Shown: positions 25,963-34,897, numbered from the stretch's first letter. The stretch: 38,814 bases of DNA from Acidovorax sp. CF316 (GCF_000276605.1 NZ_AKJX01000193.1:1-38814); one strand, 5' to 3'. Notes: generated from the letters alone by a model not told the origin. Numbers and translations are program-made.

Positions 25963-26175
25963 TCAGTACAGCTTCTTGGGCAGCTGCATGCTGCGCACGC
26001 GCTTGTAGTGGCGCTTGACGGCGGCAGCCTTCTTGCGCTTGCGCTCGGCCGTTGGCTTTTCGTAGAACTCGCGGGCGCGCAGGTCGGTCAGCAGGCCGAG
26101 CTTTTCAATGGTGCGCTTGAAGCGGCGCAGTGCAACGTCAAAGGGTTCGTTTTCTTTTACGCGGATCGTAGTCAT
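25963..26175 (-). CDS. rpsU: 30S ribosomal protein S21
   Basis: The 70-residue small-subunit protein S21, which aids translation initiation by base-pairing of the 16S rRNA 3' end. The sequence starts [20 protein letters not shown] after the initiator Met, and continues with [20 protein letters not shown] and a basic tail [12 protein letters not shown], all typical. It has its own strong promoter (-10 at 26304-26309), a structured leader and an intrinsic terminator, so it is a stand-alone highly expressed unit. No clear Shine-Dalgarno is present: AATTTGGAAACC lies upstream, so initiation may be unusual. Confidence 0.97.
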
Positions 26176-26210
26176 TAGCTAATGGTTTCCAAATTTTTTT
26201 GCCCGCAGAG

Positions 26211-26284
26211 GGTCTTGGGGAGATCGGGCCTCAAGACCGTGCGTGGCGGTTGTCCCCGTCTGTAACTAGTATTGGCCGACGGGG
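26211..26284 (-). other. Structured 5' leader of rpsU
   Basis: About 120 nt separate the predicted transcription start from the rpsU ATG. Two perfect 7-bp inverted repeats lie in it: CCCCGTC (26254-26260) with GACGGGG (26278-26284), and GGTCTTG (26211-26217) with CAAGACC (26232-26238). They could form successive hairpins for autoregulation by S21 or for attenuation. This is inferred from sequence only. Confidence 0.5.
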
Positions 26285-26303
26285 CATGCCAGCGAAGCCG
26301 AGC

Positions 26304-26312
26304 ATTATAGCA
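26304..26312 (-). promoter_or_regulatory. Extended -10 promoter of rpsU
   Basis: On the minus strand TGCTATAAT is a perfect consensus -10 (TATAAT, 26309-26304) with the TGn extension. The following stretch (GCTCGGC) is G/C-rich, as in growth-rate or stringently controlled ribosomal promoters. The -35 is poor, which an extended -10 can compensate. Confidence 0.75.
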
Positions 26313-26442
26313 GTTGGATGCGGGAATTGTGGAAGTGCGTTCTGGCCGCCCCAAGGTGGTGCGTGTGGCGCGGAAATTGCATGTGTACTTACAGAGTGTT
26401 TCCATTGCGTCCGACCCGGGCGCAACGGCGCACGACCTCACT

Positions 26443-26464
26443 GCCCGGCGCCGAACCGCCGGGC
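26443..26464 (+). other. Stem-loop upstream of the GGDEF/EAL gene
   Basis: GCCCGGCG (26443-26450) pairs perfectly with CGCCGGGC (26457-26464) around a 6-nt loop, 31 nt before the ATG at 26496. There is no T-tract. It may shape the 5' leader of the mRNA or sit in the promoter region; the remaining 26313-26495 shows no gene. Confidence 0.35.
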
Positions 26465-26495
26465 GCATCTTGCAGGAACGGGAAACTGGGCACCC

Positions 26496-29400
26496 ATGGC
26501 AATCATGCATCGCGTATCGGGTTGGCTTGGCCGGCTCAGTGTGGGCCGCAAGCTCATGCTCATCTATCTGCTGGACCTCACGGCGGTCATCTACGTCTCC
26601 AGCATCCTGATCCACGAGAAGAACCAGGCCATCGACTTCACGCGCAAGGAGATCGTGGGCACGAGCTACGCCACCGTGGTGCGCGACGGCCTGCTCGGCC
26701 GCTTCCTGCAGCCGGGCGAGCCGTCCCTCTCGGTGGCCCAGACACTGGAGCGCCTGGGCACCGTGCGTGCCGCGCACGACGAGGCCCTGCACACGCAGGA
26801 GGCCGGCCAGCGCTTCCAGGATGCGCTCGAGCGCCTGGGCACCGATGCCGCCGCCACGGCCGATCCGCAGGCCCTCACGCGCCTGCGCAGCCAGCTGCTG
26901 CGCGATGGGCGCGAGCTGCTCACCACCGTGGGCAACCAGTCCAACCTGATCCTCGATCCCGATCTCGACAGCTACTACGAGATGTCGCTGTCGGTGCTGC
27001 GTTTCCCTGAGCTGCTGCAGGCCGTGCACGACACCGTGAGCTTCCTGAACTCGCCGCGCACCGCGCGCGGGCCGCAGTGGTCGTCGGAGCTGCTCACGCT
27101 GGTGGGGCGGCTGGAGGCCGTCACGCTGGGGATCGAGTCGGACTACAACCAGGCCTTCATCGCCGGCTCGCCCGAGCTGCGTACGGCGCTGGTGCACGAC
27201 CGCGAGGCGCTCAACGCCACGCTGCTCGAATTCCAGTCGCACCTGCAGGCCATCGCCAGCGGGGAGTCGCGCCTGACCATGGCGCAACTGGCCGAGCAGG
27301 AGGCCAGGGTGCTCGGCGCCCTGCAGGCCGCCTGGGGCTCGGGCATCAACGACCTCGATCGCCTGCTGCACCAGCGCGTGGCCAGCCTGTACTCGCGCAT
27401 GTGGCTGCACCTGGGCACGGCGCTGGTGCTGCTGGGTTGCATCCTGTCGCTGGTGACGCTGGTGGCGCGCCAGATCGCCAAGCCCCTGCAGCAACTGGCC
27501 CGCGTGGCCGACGAGGTGAGAAAGAGCGGCGACCACACGCTGCGCGCCCACTGGAACAGCAGCGACGAGATCGGCCGTCTGGTCACGGCCTTCAACGGCA
27601 TGCTGGCCCAGCTCGACCACGAGCGCCTGCTGCAGCAGGAGCTGGCCGCCAGCGCGCGCGCCGCCGAGGCGCAGCGCGAACTGGTGGAGGCCTTCCCCAT
27701 TCCCATCATGGTCACCTCGATCCCCGAGCACGAGGTGCTGCACTCGAACACGCCTGCGGGCCAGTGGCTCAACGGCCGCACCATCGATCCCTGGGTGGCG
27801 GGGCTGGAGCCGGGCGTGCGCGGGCGCTTCTTCCAGCGCCTGGCGGACCAGGGCTCGGTCGACGAGTTCGAGGTGCGCTGGAAGGGCGGGCCCGAGCCCT
27901 CCTGGGCCGTGCTGTCGGCGCGGCGCCTGGTGTTCCAGGGGCGCGACGCGGTGCTCACGGCCTTCACCCCGATCAACGTGCTCAAGGTCATGGAGCAGCG
28001 CCTGGAGCTGTGGGCCAAGGTGTTCGAGGCCTCGTCCGAGGGCATCATCATCATGAATGCCGACCAGCAGATCATCAGCGTGAACAAGGCCTTCTGCCGC
28101 AGCACGCACTACGACTTCTACGAGGTGATCGGCGAGGGCCTGGGCTTTCTGCAGGAAGACAGTGAAGGGCAGGAGCCGCTGTCGGCGCAGATCGCGCGCG
28201 CCATGCAGGACAAGGAGTCCTGGCAGGGCGAGGTGCGCTTTCGCCGCCGCTCGGGCGAGACCTACCCGGCCTGGCTCATGGTCTCTGCCGTGCGCGAGGG
28301 CAAGGCCGGGGCCGTGGTCAACCACATCGGCATCGCCATCGACATCACCGACCGCAAGCAGAACGAGGAGCGCATCCAGTTCCTGGCGCACCACGACGTG
28401 CTCACCGAGCTGCCCAACCGCTCGCTGTGCGTGCAGCGCCTGCAGCTGGCGCTGGCCCACGCGAATGCCTTCGGCGAGCGCGTCGCGGTGCTGTTCATCG
28501 ACCTGGACCGCTTCAAGGCCATCAACGACACGCTGGGCCACCACATCGGCGATGGCCTGCTGCGCTCGGTGGCGCAGCGCCTCACGCAGGCCGTGCGCAG
28601 CCGCGACACCGTGAGCCGCTTGGGCGGCGACGAGTTCGTGGTCATCATGCGCGACGTGGCCGGGCCCGAGGATGTGCAGCAACTGGTCGAAAACCGCCTG
28701 ATCCCGCTGATCCGCCAGCCGCATCCGGTGGAGGGCCATGAGCTCAACGTGAGCTGCAGCGTGGGCATCGCGGTCTATCCCGAGGATGGCGGCGACATCG
28801 ACGAGCTCATGCGCCGTGCCGATGCCGCCATGTACGAGGCCAAGACCACCGGCCGCGACATGGCCCTGTTCTATTCGGCCGAGACCGACCAGCGCGCGCT
28901 GGCCCGCCAGTCCATGGAGCAGCACCTGCGCCGGGCCCTGGGGCGTGGGGAACTGAGCCTGCACTACCAGCCGCGCCTGAGCGCCCGGGGCTCGCGTGTG
29001 CTGGGCGTGGAGGCGCTGCTGCGCTGGAACAACCCGGTGCTGGGCATGGTGCCGCCCAGCGAGTTCATCCCCATTGCCGAAGAGACCGGCATGATCCGCG
29101 CCATCGGCGCCTGGGTGCTGCAGCAGGCCTGCTCGCAGTGGGTGGCCTGGCAGTCGCTGGAGCACGAAGGGCCGCAGGGTTTTGTGCCGCACCCGCTGGC
29201 ACAGGTCTCGGTGTCGGTGAACCTTTCGGCGGCGCAGCTGGCCGACCCCCAGCTCGTGCCCGACATCGAAGCGCTGCTCACGCGCTGCGGCATGCCGGCG
29301 CACCGGCTGGAGCTGGAGATCACCGAGTCGCAGCTCATGGACCATGCCAACTCGGCCGAGCGCCAGCTGGCAGCGCTCAAGGCCCTGGGCGTGCAGCTGT

Positions 29401-29756
29401 CCATCGACGACTTCGGCACGGGCTACTCGAGCCTGGCCTACCTGAAGCGCTTCGACATCGACCGGCTCAAGGTCGACAAGTCCTTCATCCACGACATGCT
29501 CACCAACCCGGCCGACATGGCCATCACGCGCGCCATCATCGCGCTGGGCCACACGCTGGGCCTGAAGATCGTGGCCGAAGGCGTGGAGGACCTGGCCACG
29601 GTGCAGGTGCTCGATGCGCTCGACTGCGAGGAGCTGCAGGGCTTTCACTTCACCCGGCCGCTGCCGGTGGCGCAGCTGCAGGAATGGGTGCTGCTGCATG
29701 CCCAGCGCCCGGCGCTCGGGGATTCGCGTTTCGGGGAGCTGGTGAGCGTGCCCTGA
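26496..29756 (+). CDS. Membrane PAS-GGDEF-EAL cyclic-di-GMP protein
   Basis: A 1086-residue inner-membrane protein. A first helix (about 19-35) and a second (about 300-325) flank a periplasmic sensor domain. A HAMP-like linker follows (QIAKPLQQLARVADE), then two PAS-type domains (about 385-500 and 500-625). The GGDEF motif is exact (GGDEF at 710-714), and an RxxD inhibitory site (RSRD) lies 5 residues before it. The EAL domain has EALLRW (839-844), ESQLMDHAN, the metal-binding DDFGTGYSSL (971-980) and KIVAEGVED. Both cyclase and phosphodiesterase therefore look active or GTP-regulated. No neighbour hints at its output. Start: ATG at 26496; an ATG at 26505 is possible. Confidence 0.93.
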   Translation: MAIMHRVSGWLGRLSVGRKLMLIYLLDLTAVIYVSSILIHEKNQAIDFTRKEIVGTSYATVVRDGLLGRFLQPGEPSLSVAQTLERLGTVRAAHDEALHTQEAGQRFQDALERLGTDAAATADPQALTRLRSQLLRDGRELLTTVGNQSNLILDPDLDSYYEMSLSVLRFPELLQAVHDTVSFLNSPRTARGPQWSSELLTLVGRLEAVTLGIESDYNQAFIAGSPELRTALVHDREALNATLLEFQSHLQAIASGESRLTMAQLAEQEARVLGALQAAWGSGINDLDRLLHQRVASLYSRMWLHLGTALVLLGCILSLVTLVARQIAKPLQQLARVADEVRKSGDHTLRAHWNSSDEIGRLVTAFNGMLAQLDHERLLQQELAASARAAEAQRELVEAFPIPIMVTSIPEHEVLHSNTPAGQWLNGRTIDPWVAGLEPGVRGRFFQRLADQGSVDEFEVRWKGGPEPSWAVLSARRLVFQGRDAVLTAFTPINVLKVMEQRLELWAKVFEASSEGIIIMNADQQIISVNKAFCRSTHYDFYEVIGEGLGFLQEDSEGQEPLSAQIARAMQDKESWQGEVRFRRRSGETYPAWLMVSAVREGKAGAVVNHIGIAIDITDRKQNEERIQFLAHHDVLTELPNRSLCVQRLQLALAHANAFGERVAVLFIDLDRFKAINDTLGHHIGDGLLRSVAQRLTQAVRSRDTVSRLGGDEFVVIMRDVAGPEDVQQLVENRLIPLIRQPHPVEGHELNVSCSVGIAVYPEDGGDIDELMRRADAAMYEAKTTGRDMALFYSAETDQRALARQSMEQHLRRALGRGELSLHYQPRLSARGSRVLGVEALLRWNNPVLGMVPPSEFIPIAEETGMIRAIGAWVLQQACSQWVAWQSLEHEGPQGFVPHPLAQVSVSVNLSAAQLADPQLVPDIEALLTRCGMPAHRLELEITESQLMDHANSAERQLAALKALGVQLSIDDFGTGYSSLAYLKRFDIDRLKVDKSFIHDMLTNPADMAITRAIIALGHTLGLKIVAEGVEDLATVQVLDALDCEELQGFHFTRPLPVAQLQEWVLLHAQRPALGDSRFGELVSVP

Positions 29757-29790
29757 AGGCGCCTGGGCCGCCCGCTTCGCTGGCGAGCGA

Positions 29791-29819
29791 AGTGTGGCCG
29801 CGCCGATGCGGTGCACACT
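29791..29819. promoter_or_regulatory. Inverted repeat before the ArsR-like gene
   Basis: AGTGTG (29791-29796) and CACACT (29814-29819) enclose CCGC (29798-29801) and GCGG (29808-29811), a two-part dyad ending 6 nt before the ATG at 29826. This is a natural place for an autoregulatory ArsR operator, or for an mRNA hairpin that hides the ribosome site. Confidence 0.4.
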
Positions 29820-29825
29820 GGGGGC

Positions 29826-30569
29826 ATGAACACCAACCAGATCGCCCACATCGCCGGCCTCGTCGGCGAGCCCGCGCGCACGGCCATGCTGATGGCGCTG
29901 ATGGACGGGCGCGCGCTCACGGCGCGCGAGCTGGCCGATGCCGGCCACATCACCGCGCAGACCGCGAGCCGCCACCTGGCCCTGCTGGTCGAGGCCGGCC
30001 TGCTGCGCCTGGAACGCCAGGGCCGCCACCGTTACCACCGCCTGGCCTCGGCCGACGTGGCGCGCGTGCTCGAAGGCCTGATGCAGCTGGCCGTGCAGCA
30101 GCCGGCGCCTGCAACGGCACCCCGGCGCGTGGTGGTGGGTCCGCGCGATGCGGCCCTGCGCACCGCGCGCACCTGCTACGACCACATTGCCGGGCGCCTG
30201 GGCGTGGCCATCACCGAGCACCTGCTGGACGAGGGGGCCATGGCCTTCGACGGCGATGCGGGCGGCCATGTCACCGCGCAGGCGGCAGCTGTGCTGCAGC
30301 GCCTGGGCCTGGATGAAGGGGCCCGCCAGGGCGCGGCCGGCAGTGGCAAGCGCCCGCACTGCCGACCCTGCCTGGACTGGAGCGAGCGGCGCATGCACGT
30401 GGCCGGCAAGCTCGGCGCCATGATCTGCAGCCACTGCCTTCAAGAGGGCTGGCTGCTGCGCCGTGCCGACAGCCGCGCGCTGGAGATCACGCCCGGCGGC
30501 GCCGTGGCGCTGCGCAACTGGCTAGGCCATGTGCGCTGGGGCCAGGTGGCCAGTGCGTCCAGTCACTGA
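29826..30569 (+). CDS. ArsR-like winged-helix regulator with Cys-pair C-terminus
   Basis: 247 residues. The N-terminal ArsR/HTH_20-type winged helix (about 5-85) contains LVGEPARTAMLMALMDGRAL, TAQTASRHLALLVEAGLL and RHRYHRLASADVARVLEGL. The C-terminal domain (about 100-240) has two CxxC pairs (Cys179/Cys182 in HCRPCLDW and Cys201/Cys204 in ICSHCLQEG), which could bind a metal such as zinc or sense redox state. Regulators of this shape often control genes nearby, but no transporter or resistance gene adjoins it. It overlaps the convergent flavoprotein gene by 7 bp at the stop codons. Confidence 0.85.
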   Translation: MNTNQIAHIAGLVGEPARTAMLMALMDGRALTARELADAGHITAQTASRHLALLVEAGLLRLERQGRHRYHRLASADVARVLEGLMQLAVQQPAPATAPRRVVVGPRDAALRTARTCYDHIAGRLGVAITEHLLDEGAMAFDGDAGGHVTAQAAAVLQRLGLDEGARQGAAGSGKRPHCRPCLDWSERRMHVAGKLGAMICSHCLQEGWLLRRADSRALEITPGGAVALRNWLGHVRWGQVASASSH

Positions 30570-31804
30570 GCCGATTTGGCGGCCAGACCTTCTGCACAGG
30601 CGTGGGCACTGGCCCAGGCCCACTGGAAGTTGTAGCCGCCCAGCCAGCCGGTCACGTCGACCACCTCGCCGATGAAGTACAGCCCAGGCTGCGCCTTGCA
30701 TTCCATGGTCTGCTGCGACAGGGCGCGCGTGTCCACGCCGCCCAGCGTCACCTCGGCCTTCTTGTAGCCCTCGGTGCCCGTGGGCGTGAGCTCCCAGCGC
30801 GCCAGCTGCTCGGCCAGGCGCGCCAGCGCCTTGTCCGAGGCCTCGGCGATGGGGCGCTGCCAGTCCGCCTCGCGCTGGGCCCAGGCATCGGCCAGGCGGC
30901 TCGGCACCAGGGTGGCCAGTTCGTTGGCGATGAGCTTGCGCGAGCGCATCTTGGCCTGCGCCAGCGCGGCGGGCAGGTCCACCGTGGGGGCCAGGTCGAT
31001 GGCCAGGGGCGTGCCCTCCTGCCAGTAGCTCGATATCTGCAGCACCGCCGGGCCCGACAGGCCACGGTGCGTGAACAGCAGGTCCTCGTCGAACACCATG
31101 CGCGCCTTCTTGGCCCCGGTGCTGATCCGCACCGGCAGCGCCAGGCCTGCGAGCTGGGCATACGGCGCCCAGCCGGCACCGTCGAAGGTCATGGGCACCA
31201 GCCCCGGGCGTTGCTCAATGAGCGGAACGTCGAACTGCCGGGCCAGCCGGTAGCCGAAGTCGGTGGCGCCGATCTTCGGAATCGACAGCCCACCGGTGGC
31301 CACCACCAGGCTGCGTGCCTGCACCGGGCCGCGGTCGGTCTCGACCAGGTAGATGCCCTGGCCATCGTTGTCGGTCTGGAAACCGATCTTCCTGGCGCCG
31401 CAGGGCTGCCAGTGGGTGACACCGCCCTCGGCGCATTCGGCCAGCAGCATGGCGATCAGGTCCTCGGCCGAGCGGTCGGCGAACAGCTGGCCCTTGTGCT
31501 TTTCGTGGTGGGGAATGCCGTGCCTGTCCACCAGCGCGATGAAGTCCTGCGGCGTGTAGCGCGACAGTGCCGAGCGGCAGAATTGCGGGTTCTGCCCCAC
31601 GAAGTGCTTGTGGGGGGCCGCCGGGTCGAGGTCGCGGTTGGTGAAGTTGCAGCGCCCCCCACCCGAGATGCGGATCTTCTCGGCCACCTTCTCGGCGTGG
31701 TCGATGAGCAGGACCGACAGGCCGCGCTGGCCCGCCTGGCCCGCGCAGAACAGGCCGGCTGCGCCGGCGCCGATGATGATGGCGTCAAAGAAAGGGATGG
31801 TCAT
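30563..31804 (-). CDS. HI0933-family NAD(P)/FAD-dependent oxidoreductase
   Basis: A 413-residue flavoprotein of the HI0933/YhiN family. The FAD-binding start is FDAIIIGAGAAGLFCAGQAG, followed by the family motif KIRISGGGRCNFTNRD. VVATGGLSIPKIGATDFGY and the C-terminal GLYFIGEVVDVTGWLGGYNFQWAWASAHACAEG complete the fold. Its substrate is not established; some relatives have been named aminoacetone oxidase-like. The ATG at 31804 directly precedes the Rossmann strand. It is monocistronic and convergent with the ArsR-like gene. Confidence 0.92.
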   Translation of the reverse strand: MTIPFFDAIIIGAGAAGLFCAGQAGQRGLSVLLIDHAEKVAEKIRISGGGRCNFTNRDLDPAAPHKHFVGQNPQFCRSALSRYTPQDFIALVDRHGIPHHEKHKGQLFADRSAEDLIAMLLAECAEGGVTHWQPCGARKIGFQTDNDGQGIYLVETDRGPVQARSLVVATGGLSIPKIGATDFGYRLARQFDVPLIEQRPGLVPMTFDGAGWAPYAQLAGLALPVRISTGAKKARMVFDEDLLFTHRGLSGPAVLQISSYWQEGTPLAIDLAPTVDLPAALAQAKMRSRKLIANELATLVPSRLADAWAQREADWQRPIAEASDKALARLAEQLARWELTPTGTEGYKKAEVTLGGVDTRALSQQTMECKAQPGLYFIGEVVDVTGWLGGYNFQWAWASAHACAEGLAAKSAQ

Positions 31805-31882
31805 GGAAGCCGCGCATTGTAGGGTGCCGCATGAACCGCAGCGCGGTTAGCATGTGCCATCCATCCCGCAAGGACTGCCCCC

Positions 31883-32362
31883 ATGACCGTGATCCGCTAC
31901 GCCGCCTGCACCCTGGCACTGGGCTTTCTGGCCCCTGCCTGGGCCATCAACAAGTGCACGGATGCCGATGGCAAGGTGTCCTTCCAGGACGCGTCCTGCC
32001 CGGGCCAGGGCGAGAAGATCGAGGTGCGCCCCGCCCTGGAGGGTGCCACGCCGATCCCGTCACCGCCCTCCACCTCCAGGGAGGGGGCGTTCGGCCCCAC
32101 CTGGCAGCGCAAGAACCAGCTGCAGAACCAGGGCGTGCCCCAGGCGCGTGCGGCCCTGGAACGCAACCAGAAGGAATGTGGAGCGCAACCCGCGGAGGCC
32201 GTCGCCAGCGCGGGTCCGCTGCGCAGCACCCTGGCATCGGGCACCCAGTTTGCGCAGGAGCGGGCGGCCGCAGCCGGCCAGGGCAAGGCGGCGTGCGAGG
32301 CCCGCAGCGAGGAGCTGCGCAAGCAACTGAAAGCGCTGGAAGAGGAGCTTGGCGCCCTGTAG
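31883..32362 (+). CDS. DUF4124 domain-containing secreted protein
   Basis: 159 residues with a Sec signal peptide (about 1-21, cut after PAWA). A DUF4124 module follows (INKCTDADGKVSFQDASCP, with its two cysteines), then a linker rich in Pro/Ser and a C-terminal coiled coil (SEELRKQLKALEEELGAL). DUF4124 proteins are common, uncharacterised envelope proteins of betaproteobacteria. AAGGA lies about 9 nt before the ATG at 31883. Behind the stop, CCTGCG (32364-32369) and CGCAGG (32382-32387) form a small hairpin between the convergent genes. Confidence 0.85.
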   Translation: MTVIRYAACTLALGFLAPAWAINKCTDADGKVSFQDASCPGQGEKIEVRPALEGATPIPSPPSTSREGAFGPTWQRKNQLQNQGVPQARAALERNQKECGAQPAEAVASAGPLRSTLASGTQFAQERAAAAGQGKAACEARSEELRKQLKALEEELGAL

Positions 32363-32391
32363 TCCTGCGCCGGCCAGTACGCGCAGGCGCG

Positions 32392-34848
32392 TCAGAACTC
32401 CGTGCTGACCGAGAACAGGGCGGTACGCGGGGTGCTGCGCGAGAGGAAACCGGTGCGCACGGAGAGCCAATGCGACGAATCCGCCACGTTTTCAACGGCC
32501 AGGCGGAACACGGTCGGCTTGCCAGCCAGGCGCGTTGCATAGCGCAGGCCCAGGTCGTAGCTGTCGAAGCCGGGGATGCTCTGCTTGTTGTCCACGCTGG
32601 CCATCTGGCGAGCCACCTTGGTGTATCGGCCGGTCACCGTCAGGCCGGGCAGGGCCGCGATGTCCCATTCGGCGCCCAGCACCAGGCTGTGGTCGGGAAT
32701 GCCGATGGCCTTCTTGCCGTCGTTGGCGCCGTTCAAGGTCTTGGACTGCACGGCGTCGAACAGCGCCAGGCCGGCATTCAGGCGCAGGTTCTTCGCCACC
32801 TCGCCGTAAACCGACAGCTCCAGGCCGCGGTTGCGCTGCTCGCCATCGACCACGAGGAAGTTCGCTCCGTTGACATAGGACACCGGCTGGCGGATCTGGA
32901 ACAGGGCGGCGCTGGCACCAAAGGAGCCACCGTCGTACTTCAGGCCCGTCTCGATCTGCTTGCCCTTGAAGGGGGGGAACACCGTGCCGAGGTTGGCGGT
33001 GGAAGCCGGTGCCACCGGCCCTTGCGCCAGGCCTTCGGCGTAGTTGGCATACACCGAGAAGGTGGGGGCCAGCTTGTAACTCGCGCCCAGCGAGGGCGCC
33101 GTGGCCGTCTGGTCGAAGCGGCGCTGCTCCACGCCCGCGGAGAACTCGCCGATGTCCAGCTTCTGGTAGCGCAGCCCGCCGACCAGGTGCAGGCGGTCGT
33201 CCAGCAGGTGCATGGAGTCCATCACGGCCAGGCTGTCGGAGACGCTGTCCTGAAAGCGCAGCGGGACGCCGCCGGTGGGCAGGGTGGGCCGCGCGACGAA
33301 GACGGGGTTGTTGAAGTTGCTGGTGAACGCGCTGCCCATGGACTGGCTCAGGCTCGCGCCATCCCCCGTGAAGCGCGAATAGCCCAGCACCACCCGGTGC
33401 TTGACGGGGCCCGTGGCAAAGCGCATGCGCCAGCCCAGCTCACCCGAGCGCAGGGATGAACCGGTCCTGAAAATGCTGGGCTGGGCCGTGAAGCTGCCGC
33501 TGGTCGACGTGATGCGCGGGTTGCCCGCGTTGATGTTCGACTCCTCATAGTTCACGCCACCCAGCACGCCGAACACGGTGGAGTCGGGGGTGATGTCGAA
33601 CTCCACCCGCGAGACGGCAGAAGAGCTCTTGGTGTCGCTGCTGTCCCAGGGTTGGCTGAAGGCCTGGCTGGTCGCTGGCGGTGCGGGCAGGGCAAAGCCC
33701 TCGTTGAACCGGAAGAACTGGGGGAAGCCATCGAAGTGCCGGCGGTTCTGGGCGAGGTCCAGGCTGACACGCAGCCTTTCACCCGCGTAGTCGAGTGCAG
33801 CCGACAGATGGTCGGTGCCCACCTTCTCGTCGGGCACTCCGGTGGAACCACCGCCCCGGCTGGCGGCGTTGATGCGCACCCCCCATTCGTTGTCGGTGCC
33901 GAAGCGGCGCCCCACATCCAGGTGGGCCCCCAGCTGGCCGTGGGACGAGGCGGACAGGGTCAGCCGGGTCAGCGGAACGTCGGTGCCGCGCTTGGGCACC
34001 AGGTTGATCGTGCCGCCCGTGGTGCTGCTGCTTGGACCGATGCCGTTGAGCAAAGCGCTCGGGCCCTTGAGCACCTCGATGCGCTCGAACTGCTCGACGG
34101 CGATGCGCCGCGTGTCCACCACCGCGAAGGTCTCGTTGAACGAGATGTCCTGGCTCAGCATGGGCAGGCCGCGCAGGAAGAACACGTCCACCGCATTGCT
34201 CTCGGAGTTGGTGGAGCGCACGGCCGGGTCCACGGCCAGCACGTCGATCAGGCGCCGGGCCTGCGCATCGCGTGTGGCCTGCTCGGTGTAGCCACTGATG
34301 GCGAAGGGTGCATCGAGCAGGGCGGTGTTGCCCAGGGCCCCCAGGCGCGCACCCTTGGCCACCTGACCGCCCGGGAAGGGCTGGTACACCTGATTGGGGT
34401 CGCGCGAGCCCTCGACCGTCACGGTCGCCATGCTGCGCTCCGCCGTGCCGGGCGCGGCTGCGGCCGGTGCCGCAGCGGGGGTGGCAGGAGGGGCAGAAGG
34501 CGCGGGGCGCACGGTCAGGGTGTCACTGCCCAGGCGCACCAGCCCCAGCCCCGAGCCTGCCAGCGCACGCTGCGCCGCTTCTTCGAGGGCAAAGCTGCCG
34601 CGCACGGCCGGGGCGGTCTTGCCGCGCAGCAGCGCCGGGTCGGCCGTGAGGATCTTGCCGCCCTGGCGGGCGATGCGGGCCAGGGTCTCGTCCAGGGCGC
34701 CGGCAGGCAGGTCCCAGTTCTGCACGGCGCCAGCCTGGGCCACCAGGGTGTCGCCCATGGCGGGGAGGGTCTGTGCCAGGCTGGCACTGCCCAGTGCGGC
34801 GCTCAGGGCCGCGACGAGCAGGCGGGGGCGAAAGGAGGGGCTGGGCAT
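32392..34848 (-). CDS. TonB-dependent siderophore receptor with STN signalling domain
   Basis: An 818-residue outer-membrane receptor of the FecA/FpvA transducer type. After a signal peptide (about 1-25, LGSASLAQ) comes an STN domain (about 40-115; WDLPAGALDETLARIARQGG to TLTVRP), an Ala/Pro linker, the plug domain (FLRGLPMLSQ, IEVLKGPSALLNGIG, GGTINLVPKR) and a 22-strand barrel ending in phenylalanine (VSTEF). It should import a ferric siderophore and signal through FecR to the sigma factor. It lies 107 nt after fecR, as fecA does. The start is the ATG at 34848; the open frame continues upstream to 34935 without family features. The siderophore is unknown. Confidence 0.92.
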   Translation of the reverse strand: MPSPSFRPRLLVAALSAALGSASLAQTLPAMGDTLVAQAGAVQNWDLPAGALDETLARIARQGGKILTADPALLRGKTAPAVRGSFALEEAAQRALAGSGLGLVRLGSDTLTVRPAPSAPPATPAAAPAAAAPGTAERSMATVTVEGSRDPNQVYQPFPGGQVAKGARLGALGNTALLDAPFAISGYTEQATRDAQARRLIDVLAVDPAVRSTNSESNAVDVFFLRGLPMLSQDISFNETFAVVDTRRIAVEQFERIEVLKGPSALLNGIGPSSSTTGGTINLVPKRGTDVPLTRLTLSASSHGQLGAHLDVGRRFGTDNEWGVRINAASRGGGSTGVPDEKVGTDHLSAALDYAGERLRVSLDLAQNRRHFDGFPQFFRFNEGFALPAPPATSQAFSQPWDSSDTKSSSAVSRVEFDITPDSTVFGVLGGVNYEESNINAGNPRITSTSGSFTAQPSIFRTGSSLRSGELGWRMRFATGPVKHRVVLGYSRFTGDGASLSQSMGSAFTSNFNNPVFVARPTLPTGGVPLRFQDSVSDSLAVMDSMHLLDDRLHLVGGLRYQKLDIGEFSAGVEQRRFDQTATAPSLGASYKLAPTFSVYANYAEGLAQGPVAPASTANLGTVFPPFKGKQIETGLKYDGGSFGASAALFQIRQPVSYVNGANFLVVDGEQRNRGLELSVYGEVAKNLRLNAGLALFDAVQSKTLNGANDGKKAIGIPDHSLVLGAEWDIAALPGLTVTGRYTKVARQMASVDNKQSIPGFDSYDLGLRYATRLAGKPTVFRLAVENVADSSHWLSVRTGFLSRSTPRTALFSVSTEF

Positions 34849-34875
34849 GGGATCGGGTTCCTGTGCTGAAGATGG

Positions 34876-34897
34876 AAAAAGGGGTTCTTTCCCCCTT
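34876..34897 (-). terminator. Stem-loop with T-run between fecR-like and receptor genes
   Basis: On the minus strand AAGGGG (34897-34892), a 7-nt loop and CCCCTT (34884-34879) are followed by a short T-tract (34880-34876). It lies 28 bp before the receptor ATG. It may act as an attenuator that lowers read-through from fecIR into the receptor gene, or sit inside a separate sigma-dependent promoter region. Confidence 0.4.

Noticed and set aside
26175..30443. A 1422-codon open frame on the minus strand
   Set aside because: It lies antisense to the PAS-GGDEF-EAL and ArsR-like genes. The composition is Ala/Arg/His/Gln-rich without domains, an artefact of G/C-rich third positions.
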